This document shows positions 16,451-25,700 of a stretch of DNA of 43,335 bases, piece by piece; position 1 is the first letter of the stretch, and each line of letters starts with the position of its first letter. The position numbers and the translations under genes were made by a program. Source of the DNA: Faucicola osloensis_B (GTDB lineage: Bacteria > Pseudomonadota > Gammaproteobacteria > Pseudomonadales > Moraxellaceae); assembly GCA_964211495.1 (NCBI GenBank), contig CAXORL010000011.1:1-43335 (forward strand), given 5' to 3'. The notes under the pieces were generated by a model. It did no database searches. It saw only the letters and a list, made by a program, of their open reading frames with translations, and was not told where the DNA came from.

Positions 16451-18661
16451 TTATGCAACAGGCTTTGATTGTGTAGGAATATGTATTGATTTCGCCTTAA
16501 GATTTAAATTGTTATCGGCACAATAAAACGTCACATCATTTAAACGATGGTATAAAGCTACGGTTAAAATAAGCTCATCATTACTTAAATCTTTTCCGTT
16601 GTCTTTGATGTAACTTCTTAAATTTTCATGGCTAGGCTCAATAAAGACCTTTTCGTTGGAAATTTCACCAATTATTCTACTAGCTTGTCTTGCTTGTTTA
16701 GCTTTTTCACTATTACCATTATCATCTATTTTTAGGGCATCTAGTTCATCAATTACTATCCTAGGTATCACAATATTACTATTTTCGGCAAGAGCTTTCA
16801 GAGTGTCACTATATCTCATGACATAACTCGTATCAAAGACGGCGACTTTTCTATTATCCGCTTGAACAGGGGCAAAATTGTGTTGAATTTGAGTTTGTAA
16901 ACTTGATAAAAGTTTAAATTGCTCAGTAAATTCTTCAACTTTACTTAAAACAGAAAATTTATTAGTAATATCTTTAAATAATCTTAACCAAGATTCGACT
17001 AGCTGTATACTAGTTAAATTAAGACTATCTGTAGGCAAAATATTGATAACAAGGCTTTTCTTGATTTTTTCGAGATTTAATTGTTTGGTTAATTTGCTAT
17101 TAACCTCGGAAAAAGGCTTTAAGTCATCATCAAATGATGTATTATAAAGTTTGGCGTTCATTAAGCCTTCTTTAATAAGCACTTCTTTAAGTGATACAGA
17201 TAGCCAGTTTTCCTCCATAATCACTTGTTTACCAAAAATTTCTTTAAATTCCTGAAGTTCTTTAATTGAAGATAGCTTTCCAATCCGTTGCATTAAATCG
17301 GTATCAAGTCTAATAGGTTTACCACTAAATTTCTTTAGCAACTTATTAAAGTTTAAAAAAGCTCCCATCGTTAGTTCTGGCAATTCACTAATAATAATAT
17401 CTTCTGTTAGAAAGCTTCCTGCAAACGCTAAAATAGGAATGGCATTGTTTTCATCTCTACGCCCTAGGCTAATTAGATGGTCTTTCAACTTTTCCCAATA
17501 ATACGAGTCTTTTTGTTTAATATTTAAGCCGATTTGGTGTGATTGTTTAGCAAAATAAATAGTCGTATTACCTTCTTTAACAATTGAAGCTTGATTATTG
17601 GTATCAACATAAAGCTTATCGAATGCTTTAATTACCTTTTCACTCGGTTTTTGTGGGTTAAAAAGATTGTCTAGAAAATTAATAGTTTCTGGTGGAGAAA
17701 ATTTAGCTTTAAAATTGCTATGGGTAGGAATAGTCAATAAGTGTCCCTTTAATGTGACTTCATCTGTCTCTGCGAGCACTATTTGTAAGTTATTCGCATT
17801 TGGAAATGCACTTTCATCGTGATATACAATTAGTTTAGGTTTGGTAACTGTGATATTATCGCCTAATAAGGCAACGTCTTCGACTGTCTGCCAGTTTATA
17901 TCACCTAATTCTTCACTATCCAGTGGAAAGTGTGGAGCTAGAATTGAATTCCACACCAATTCTGAGTCAGCGGTATCGAGCCATTGTTGAAGCTTTGCAC
18001 CGTTTTCACTATTCGATATTTCTATAGCAAGATTGCCATTTCCATCTATTCCCATCTGCCCTTTAATTGCCTGCCATTTCGTCGTTTCAACCTGTACCGC
18101 AATATTACTAATATTAGTTTTTACGGTTTTCCAAGGCAGTAGCTTTTCATCTGCTTGATTAAGGTATTCTTGAGTTAAGTCTTCAATGGCTTTAATATTT
18201 ATAGGAAAAAGACGTTCTGGTAAGGCTTTTGTTTTATCTTTCAGACTAGTCATCCAGTTTTTTTCCCTCTTGACTAAAGTCTGTGATAATGGATTAAAAT
18301 GACTTCCAATAGACTCTTTTTTGGTCTTGCCAGGCATTTCTTGCTTATAGTACATCTCTCGACCTAATGCGGTAGCAGAGAGCTCTGAAGCTCTTTTTGT
18401 TAGTACATCACCTGACATATGCTCTAGCATTTCATTGTCTAATAAATTTTGAATGGTATGTTCAATTATAAACGGACTTATTTTAAGTTTTTCTGCAATA
18501 GCTAGTAACGGTTGCTGGGTGAGTTGAGGTTCTGCTTCTAAAATAAGATTAAGGATTAGCCCTTCAAATGCTGTCGGTTTTCTTACTGACTGATAGCTAA
18601 TAATAGACTCAATTTCATAGACAGGTAGGTAAATATCAAGATTTTTATTTAAAAATTTCAT
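16451..18661 (-). CDS. Large protein with N-terminal winged helix and C-terminal PIN nuclease domain
   Basis: A 736-aa protein. Residues ~25-100 resemble a winged-helix domain (LILNLILEAEPQLTQQP, LKISPFIIEHTIQNLLD). The middle ~500 residues are unrecognised. The C-terminal 130 residues are a PIN domain: VAVFDTSYVMRYSD (Asp610), IPRIVIDELDALK (Glu639), SNDELILTVAL (Asp695), FYCADNNLNLKAK (Asp716), giving the full acidic set of an active metal-dependent RNase. The gene begins 1 nt after the helicase stop, so the two are co-translated. The PIN plus SF1 helicase pairing recalls RNA-surveillance or RNA-targeting defence modules, but no named system matches. The PIN part could act on tRNA or phage RNA; that is inference. 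Confidence 0.75.
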   Translation of the reverse strand: MKFLNKNLDIYLPVYEIESIISYQSVRKPTAFEGLILNLILEAEPQLTQQPLLAIAEKLKISPFIIEHTIQNLLDNEMLEHMSGDVLTKRASELSATALGREMYYKQEMPGKTKKESIGSHFNPLSQTLVKREKNWMTSLKDKTKALPERLFPINIKAIEDLTQEYLNQADEKLLPWKTVKTNISNIAVQVETTKWQAIKGQMGIDGNGNLAIEISNSENGAKLQQWLDTADSELVWNSILAPHFPLDSEELGDINWQTVEDVALLGDNITVTKPKLIVYHDESAFPNANNLQIVLAETDEVTLKGHLLTIPTHSNFKAKFSPPETINFLDNLFNPQKPSEKVIKAFDKLYVDTNNQASIVKEGNTTIYFAKQSHQIGLNIKQKDSYYWEKLKDHLISLGRRDENNAIPILAFAGSFLTEDIIISELPELTMGAFLNFNKLLKKFSGKPIRLDTDLMQRIGKLSSIKELQEFKEIFGKQVIMEENWLSVSLKEVLIKEGLMNAKLYNTSFDDDLKPFSEVNSKLTKQLNLEKIKKSLVINILPTDSLNLTSIQLVESWLRLFKDITNKFSVLSKVEEFTEQFKLLSSLQTQIQHNFAPVQADNRKVAVFDTSYVMRYSDTLKALAENSNIVIPRIVIDELDALKIDDNGNSEKAKQARQASRIIGEISNEKVFIEPSHENLRSYIKDNGKDLSNDELILTVALYHRLNDVTFYCADNNLNLKAKSIHIPTQSKPVA

Positions 18662-18662
18662 A

Positions 18663-21600
18663 CTATGCTGACACCGTATCTGGTTTGTATTCTAATGCTT
18701 GGGCAAATTCTCTGGCAGTACAAATGCGAGCATCTATATCAAGCTTATTAAACATATCTTTATAGACTTTCTTCTTATCCTGACCTGCACTATCCATTCT
18801 GGGTAGCTTAATATCTCGCATTTCTAGCATATTGCGAGCTCCAAAGACCATTAATAAATTTTGAGCTCTTGACATCGCCACATTGATAAACTCGAACCTA
18901 GCAACATTAGCATTTGATGACCGTCTTTTATCCTTTGAACCACCATCATTACGCACTAAACTGATTAGAATGATAGATTTTTCTTTACCTTGATAACGGA
19001 TAACAGTATTAATTTCAACATCAATTGCCTCAAATTTAATACCTTCTTTGGTAAGCTTTTTTATTTCATCACGAATTGTACGACATTGTGACTGGTAAAA
19101 AGAAACAACACCTACTTTATGTTTGTTTCTTGCATTAAAGCCTTTATTTTTCATTTGCTCGTTTAGATTTACGAGGGTTTGAGCAATCATACGAGCTTCT
19201 GCTGGATTTGTACTGCCTTCCATATCAATACAAGTAGCTCCTTTTTCATCATAAGAGGTATCAATCCATAATAAATGCTGGTTTTCATCTACAAGCGTGT
19301 TAAGTCTATTTTTTAAGATAACATGGTGGGTACGGTCTGCATCTGGGTTACCGCACTGCAATTGTCCTTCATAAAAATAATTAATCATCCGCATAATATC
19401 GGGGTGCATACGAAACTGAACAGTTAAACGTTCTCGTAAAATATCAGGGGCTTTTTCAAAAAGTTCTTTAAATAGCGAGGCAGTCACCATTTTTTCATAT
19501 CTTCTGAAATTTGCTTCGGTTAATAATGTATCACTACGTCCTTCTTCCGTTTCTTCCTCAACAATATCCTCCAGTGTTAATGAGGAATCTTGGCTTTCTT
19601 GGAATAAAGGCGGTAATTGTCGATGGTCGCCAACCAAAATTGCCTTTCTACCTCGCATTAAAGGTAATAATAGCTCTAGCGGTGTTGCTTTTGAAACTTC
19701 ATCAATAATTACCACATCAAAGCCATTGAGACCTGCATTGGTCAGCGTTCTTTCATCCTCATTACAGGATATTGCTACCAAATTACAATTTTCGGTATAG
19801 ACTTCTTTTAGCTGTTCCCAATCTTGTTTATCCTGCCCAGATTGATTCAATAATTCAATCCATTTTTTGAATAATGGTAGCCATTGCTTATTAGCGAGCT
19901 TCGTATGCTCATTTTGAAATGCTAACCGTTCAACTTGCTCTTCAGCAGCCTGTAAACTTTTATCGAAATCCTGTGTGAAATTTTGTTTTGCTAAATGGTC
20001 TTGTAGAGCTTGTTGTTTGACTCTCTCTTTTTCTCGTAAGGCTTTATAATCATCTCGTAGACTTGATAGTTCTTGTTCAAGACTATCAATATTATCTCGA
20101 CTAGGTAAAGAAATTTGATTTATCGAAATTGTATTCTGCCAATTTATAATTATTTGCTCTATTTTGGTGGAGATGTTTTGTTGTATTTTTTCGAAAAACT
20201 CAACTCTTTTTTGTAGCCCTTGGGCAATCTGTGAACTATTAGTAATCACTGATAATCTATCCGCATCTTCAAACATCTGATAACATTCAGCAGTGAGACC
20301 ATCTGAGGCACTTTTTAATAAGTTTAATTCTCTTCGCTTTGCACGCCACTCATTTATCAATTCATTAGATTCTTCTACCTCCATTCTATTTGTAAGCACT
20401 TGAATTTCATCAGTTAATGATTGGATTTTTACTTTAGTTTCTACATTAACTAGCCCACCTTCTCCTGCATTATTTAAACGTTCAATATCTTTTTTAATAG
20501 TAGGAATACTGGTTTCAAGTTTATGCCACTCATCAAATAAGGCATTAAATATTAACATTTGAGAAGCAGAATTATTTTTAAAGTCCTCACTTGTAAAAGG
20601 AAGTTTAATTTTAGCTTTCTGTATGTTGAATAAAGCTTGGGCTATTTCGTTTAGTTCAATAGGTAACTCAATATTAATGGGAGCAGGTGAGGTGCGTTTT
20701 AAGAAGCCACATAACTGTTCTAGCTTCTGATTAGATTCTTGTTGTGCATCATATATCTTACTCAATTCTTCATAAGTATTTTTTGCTTTAGCAAGTTCTT
20801 GTTTTAATAATTGACCTTGTTGAGCGATAGACTGTCTATCAGTAGCAATTTTTTGCATATCAAGTGCAAGGAATTTTGCTTCTTCAATCCAAGTTTGCAA
20901 GGCATTTTTTTGTTCTTCTTGGTTTTTAAGTGGCTCAAGATATGCTGTTTGAATGTATTGTCCTAACGCATCGTAGTATCTTGCTAGAGCTTGGTCGCCG
21001 GAAAACTGCTGACCATCTTCAGTAATTTTTGAACGCCCCTTGCTTTCTTTAGCCAATCGAATAGCTCTTAATTCTGGATGATTGACAATTCTTGAAAGAG
21101 CATTATCGATGGCATCATGAGCTTGACTAGCAAGCAAAATGGTTTTTTGACGTTGAGCAAACTGGAGAATGGCTTCAGCAATAACGGTTGTTTTACCTGT
21201 GCCAGGCGGACCTTGGATTAGACATAAATCTGGTGCTGATAGCATTTTTCTTACAGCACTTTTTTGAGCTTCGTTAAGGTTAGGATTATGCCAACTTTCT
21301 ACTTCTTCTAAGCTTGCAGGTGTCTTTGCTTGAGTAATATCAAACAAATAGCTCGAAAGATAGGGAGAGTAACAATTTTCATTTTGCCGAAGGTTTTTGA
21401 TGGTTCTTTCCTGACGATTGATTAACGCCCAGTCACCTACCATTGAAAAGGAGAGAAAGCCAAAAGCAGGTATTTTATCTGTAAAATTATCTAAAATTTC
21501 TTTGTTGTCAAATTGAGTATCAATATCCGTTGCTGTTAAATCAATTTTATCTAACTTATTTTTCCATTCTTCATTGATATCTACACTCAACTTAGCAAAA

Positions 21601-22508
21601 ACTGGATTTTTAAAAGGCACTTCAAATTCTTCGGCTAATTTTTTTATTCTGCTATAGTTTTCATTATCCTTTGCGATAATTTGAAGAAATTTATTCTTGT
21701 TTCTAGGTAATTGACCCAACTCTAAATCTGCTTTTGGTGTTCGTTTCTGATTTCTATCATCTGTGGGCAGAATAAATTGCCAATCATTAGTTGAAATATT
21801 AGTATCAAATAACTGTAAATTTTGGCGAGCAAATGCTCTAATTGCTCTGTCTAGATAGTCTTTATTTTCAGTCACAACTATTAAATCTAGCTGAAAATTA
21901 TTTGGATTATAACTAAAACTTATATAGCGTAACCCCACCGTCTTCTCACGAATTAAGTTGCGTTTAAAATTTAAAAAAGACTGCCAATCAGCTAAACGTG
22001 TGGAGGTCTCCACAGCGTACATTGGCAAACTACTAGCCAATTGTTCTGTTAAAACATTTACTTTAGTCTTATTAGGATATTCATTACCTGCCAGCTCTTC
22101 AAACTCACATATCAATTCATGTTCATAGGTGGTTGGTTCATTATCATTATGCGTAACGATAATTTTTTCAGGAAAAAACCAAGGACTGCGTGTCCCTGTT
22201 TGCCAATGACCAATAACCGCAAATGACGATTGCTCGTCCATATAGTCACTAAAATAGCCGTGATTTGGAATCCTAATTGCTAATTTAATTTCTCTGTCAG
22301 ATTTATCTTGTAATGAAAGATTTGCAACAAAACAAGTTGTTTCAATTTTAGGGAAAAATAGATTTAAAAAGGATTCTACTGTTGGTGAACCATCAAATAA
22401 ATTTGAAATATTGTAGGTGTTAGATTTTATGATACGTTTTAAGTCTTTATCTAAATTATCTTGAATAAATTCCTTATCCGATAATTTCCAAAATAGTGTC
22501 GCAGCCAT
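18663..22508 (-). CDS. Superfamily 1 helicase (DNA2/NAM7/Upf1-like) with long coiled-coil insertion
   Basis: A 1281-aa protein. Residues 1-410 form an N-terminal region without a known match. The helicase core has LNEAQKSAVRKML (Q motif), Walker A LIQGPPGTGKTT (~433-442), then an inserted coiled coil of about 400 residues, motif II VVIIDEVSKATPLE, motif III GDHRQLPPL, VQFRMHPDIM (motif IV region), INTVIRYQGKEKSIILIS (motif V region) and INVAMSRAQNLLMVFGA (motif VI). It belongs to the Upf1-like family that unwinds RNA or DNA. I start at ATG 22508 (AAGGA 7 nt upstream) rather than the upstream TTG. It is the first gene of the five-gene operon with PIN, coiled-coil, ClpB-like and NrdG-like genes. 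Confidence 0.9.
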   Translation of the reverse strand: MAATLFWKLSDKEFIQDNLDKDLKRIIKSNTYNISNLFDGSPTVESFLNLFFPKIETTCFVANLSLQDKSDREIKLAIRIPNHGYFSDYMDEQSSFAVIGHWQTGTRSPWFFPEKIIVTHNDNEPTTYEHELICEFEELAGNEYPNKTKVNVLTEQLASSLPMYAVETSTRLADWQSFLNFKRNLIREKTVGLRYISFSYNPNNFQLDLIVVTENKDYLDRAIRAFARQNLQLFDTNISTNDWQFILPTDDRNQKRTPKADLELGQLPRNKNKFLQIIAKDNENYSRIKKLAEEFEVPFKNPVFAKLSVDINEEWKNKLDKIDLTATDIDTQFDNKEILDNFTDKIPAFGFLSFSMVGDWALINRQERTIKNLRQNENCYSPYLSSYLFDITQAKTPASLEEVESWHNPNLNEAQKSAVRKMLSAPDLCLIQGPPGTGKTTVIAEAILQFAQRQKTILLASQAHDAIDNALSRIVNHPELRAIRLAKESKGRSKITEDGQQFSGDQALARYYDALGQYIQTAYLEPLKNQEEQKNALQTWIEEAKFLALDMQKIATDRQSIAQQGQLLKQELAKAKNTYEELSKIYDAQQESNQKLEQLCGFLKRTSPAPINIELPIELNEIAQALFNIQKAKIKLPFTSEDFKNNSASQMLIFNALFDEWHKLETSIPTIKKDIERLNNAGEGGLVNVETKVKIQSLTDEIQVLTNRMEVEESNELINEWRAKRRELNLLKSASDGLTAECYQMFEDADRLSVITNSSQIAQGLQKRVEFFEKIQQNISTKIEQIIINWQNTISINQISLPSRDNIDSLEQELSSLRDDYKALREKERVKQQALQDHLAKQNFTQDFDKSLQAAEEQVERLAFQNEHTKLANKQWLPLFKKWIELLNQSGQDKQDWEQLKEVYTENCNLVAISCNEDERTLTNAGLNGFDVVIIDEVSKATPLELLLPLMRGRKAILVGDHRQLPPLFQESQDSSLTLEDIVEEETEEGRSDTLLTEANFRRYEKMVTASLFKELFEKAPDILRERLTVQFRMHPDIMRMINYFYEGQLQCGNPDADRTHHVILKNRLNTLVDENQHLLWIDTSYDEKGATCIDMEGSTNPAEARMIAQTLVNLNEQMKNKGFNARNKHKVGVVSFYQSQCRTIRDEIKKLTKEGIKFEAIDVEINTVIRYQGKEKSIILISLVRNDGGSKDKRRSSNANVARFEFINVAMSRAQNLLMVFGARNMLEMRDIKLPRMDSAGQDKKKVYKDMFNKLDIDARICTAREFAQALEYKPDTVSA

Positions 22509-22788
22509 AATTTTCCTTATAGTCAAATAGAATAATTAATAGTAAATCGGTGTTTAATATTTATAACAAGTATCTACACTCAATTCTAGTATATAAAAAG
22601 CTATACTCAAAAAAAAATATCAAGTAAAATAAATATTTTATATATGTATATGATATTGCTGCCGAATTGGCTATTTTACTGTGTTTGAGAGATTTTAATC
22701 AAAACTTGTGATAACAGGCTCTAAATATCTGTTTCTAAGGTATCTTCATGAGAATAAAATAAATCAAGCCTTGTATTATTTAATTATT
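22509..22788 (-). promoter_or_regulatory. AT-rich intergenic region, probable promoter of the helicase operon
   Basis: About 280 bp between the stop of the 1590-aa protein and the helicase start. It is very AT-rich, with TATACT- and TATAAT-like hexamers on the minus strand (near 22585-22605), but I found no -35/-10 pair at good spacing. No strong terminator for the upstream gene is visible, so read-through from that gene remains possible. Confidence 0.3.
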
Positions 22789-25700
22789 CTAAAAAATAAC
22801 TTTTAATTCTATTCCATGCTCGATATGATGTAATCTTATTGTTTCAAGTTCAACTACAACTATTAGTGGTAAGTTAACAAAGATGAAATCTTCACCGTGT
22901 TGAGAATATTGCCAATCACTACTAAAAATACCATGATCTAATGTAATCGAACAACGCTCCCCTGTGTTGATATCTTCAACATTTACCCGTTGTAGCATAC
23001 GACTGACAAATACTCGCCAATTAAAAAACTGTAATTCGCTCGTGGCTTTTATAACATTGGGTTTGGCTAGAGTATTGTAGTAAGATAAATCTGGATTTTT
23101 AGCAACTGGCTTGGTAATATCTGGATATGTGATAGATTGTTTGATATCTTGTGCTATGGTTTGATTCTCGATTTCATTGTTTACCTGATTTTTTGCTGTA
23201 GCCAAATAATTGTCGCAACTATTGCCTTGTTGGAGCACTTCAACTAAATGATTCATAGATTTATTGGATGAATCAAACTCGATGAAATCCTGATGAGATA
23301 CAGACGATAAGTCAGTCTCAATCGCCATGTTTTGCTCTTTAACAGTCTGTAGTTCCTCCGCCTGTTGCAAACGCTCTTGCTCTAACCGCTCTTTTTCAAG
23401 ACGTTCATTTTCTAACCGCTGTTGCTTGAGTTGTTCTGCTTGTAATCGCTGCTCTTCTTCAATTTCCTTTAACCGCAAGGCATGTTCAATTCTGGCACGT
23501 TGCTCTGCCTGCTGTTGCTCTTCTTCTGCAATACGTTTGGTTTCAGCTTCTTGCTCTTTAAGTGCTTGACGTTGTTCTTGTTCTAAACGTTGCATTTCTC
23601 GATGCTCTCTATCGGTCAAAGCTAAGATTGATTTAACCAACTCTTCTGGGGTTTTGAGCATCGGTAAACTGACCGCATCGTCATTAAGCTGAATATTTTT
23701 TAAGAATTTATCGTAATGTTTTTCAAGCTTGTTAATTAATGACATCAAATCATCTGTGGTTTGTTCTTCAGTATCGGTAGTGCTGTAAAAGGATGAGTTT
23801 AAACCATCAGCAATCAATCGTTTAGCACGATTAAGCAAAATGTATAACCGCTCCATGGCGAACGTAATGAGTTTTTTGTTTTTGCTAAAACTTGTAATAT
23901 TGGCATAAAACGCTAACGCATCTTTAGGGCTATCACTTTTTTCAAGTAAGTGGGCGAGACTGCGTACTGCAGGAAAATCAATACTCCATAAAACATCATT
24001 AAAATCATCATTTGAGGGTATCGATAAGTTTTGGCGAATGAGCTCAAAGATTTTTTGAATCGGGGCTTGTTGTTGATAGGCTTTGAAATCTACCACTGAC
24101 ATAGGTGTATAAAAGGCTGGGTTGAGGTTTAAGGCATATAAAATATCTACTATTTCATTGCTCGGGTTTGGCAACTTATCTCGTAATACAGTTTTTTGTA
24201 CATGATTTGGACCGCGCATGACTTTTTTTGTGGTAAATACTTGTGATAGCTTGTTCATGATATCATCAGGGTTTTGAGCAGGCACATAATGTTCAAGTCG
24301 TTCAATGAGCGTATCCCAATCCCCTTGCAAACAAGCCTGAAGGGTCTTTAAGCGTTGCAAACGAATCACAAAGTTTTCTGACGTATCAAATTGGCAGTAT
24401 TGATAGATTTTTTCTAAAATATCTACATCGTGAATTTGAGGTAATAAAACCAATAAAGCAGTTTCTAATTCCTCTTCTTCGGCTAGAAAGGGAAGGATTT
24501 TATCCCAATAACTGGCTTGTAGTTCGTTTAAGCCATGGTTGGTTAAAATATTCATGAAAGCACCCAATTTTTTTAATTTTATGACAATCAATAACTGTTG
24601 TTGCCAATCTGTGGTCTGTTTTAGACAGTGTTCATAATAGAAATTTGGCAGTCTCACGGTGGCATCACTGGATTCTATATGTTGCCATAGCTCAATTGCT
24701 ATTTTGCTATCCCCTTGTCGATAATAACTGGTGGCAAGTACAGTCTGCGGGATATCGATACCTGCTTTTTTTAGTCTATCTAGTTGCTTGGTAATAGCTG
24801 ACCAGTTAGCGGTTAATGTGTCATCGTCTAATTTTTGCAATATTTTTGCAAAGACAATGTGCCAATAACTCGTATAAATGTCATTTTGACACTGTTTGAC
24901 ATAGTGGTTAGTGACATTGATAAACGCTTGTTCAAAAGGTACATCCAAGGGCTGGTTATACATCATTTGCAAGCTCATGATGTTATAGCGAACGGACTTG
25001 GTAAAATGTTGTTGATAATCCAAAATAACCTGAGCTTTCTGGTGTTGCCATAGATACTCAAAAGTTAGCTGTTTTTGTTCATCATTCATCAAGTTATCGA
25101 AATAATCTTGATAATCTTGCGTTAGTTCGCAGATATGAAGTAATACCTCAAAATACTGGGCGTACTCAAAACGTTGATAATGTTGAATTGCTATATCAAA
25201 AATAGCTTCAATATTCCCACTTTCAAGGGCTTGCTGTTTTTGCTGAATAAACTGCTCAGTTTGCTGTTGATAATGCGGATTGATATCATCCAATGTGGTG
25301 GTTTGGATAGCATTATCACCCAGAATCGGACAAAATAAGTCTTGCCAAAGCGGTAGCTCTTCTGCACGAGCGAGAATAAATACCTGTTTTAAACCCTGTT
25401 GCATGGAAATTCTAAGCGAATTTAAAATACTGTTGAGTTGATAACGCTTTTCAAAGTCTAAGAAAGCAAATTCTTTGCTCTCTTGTTTAAAGTAGGCAAA
25501 ATCTGGATGGGTAAAACCCACTAAAGCTAAACTGTATTGTTTGCTTGGTAGATAAGCTAGGTTATAACACTCTCGTTTTATCTGCGATACATCGGCATAC
25601 TGAAACCAGTTCCCTAAGGTTTTGGTTTTTTTTAGGGCTTTTTTTGCATCACGGTCATGGCTGTTTGTCACCAAAGCAATTTTGTGATTGAGCAACAATG

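Noticed and set aside
23327..23569. Plus-strand ORF rich in Cys and Ser
   Set aside because: It is the antisense shadow of the Glu/Gln/Arg-rich coiled coil of the 1590-aa protein.
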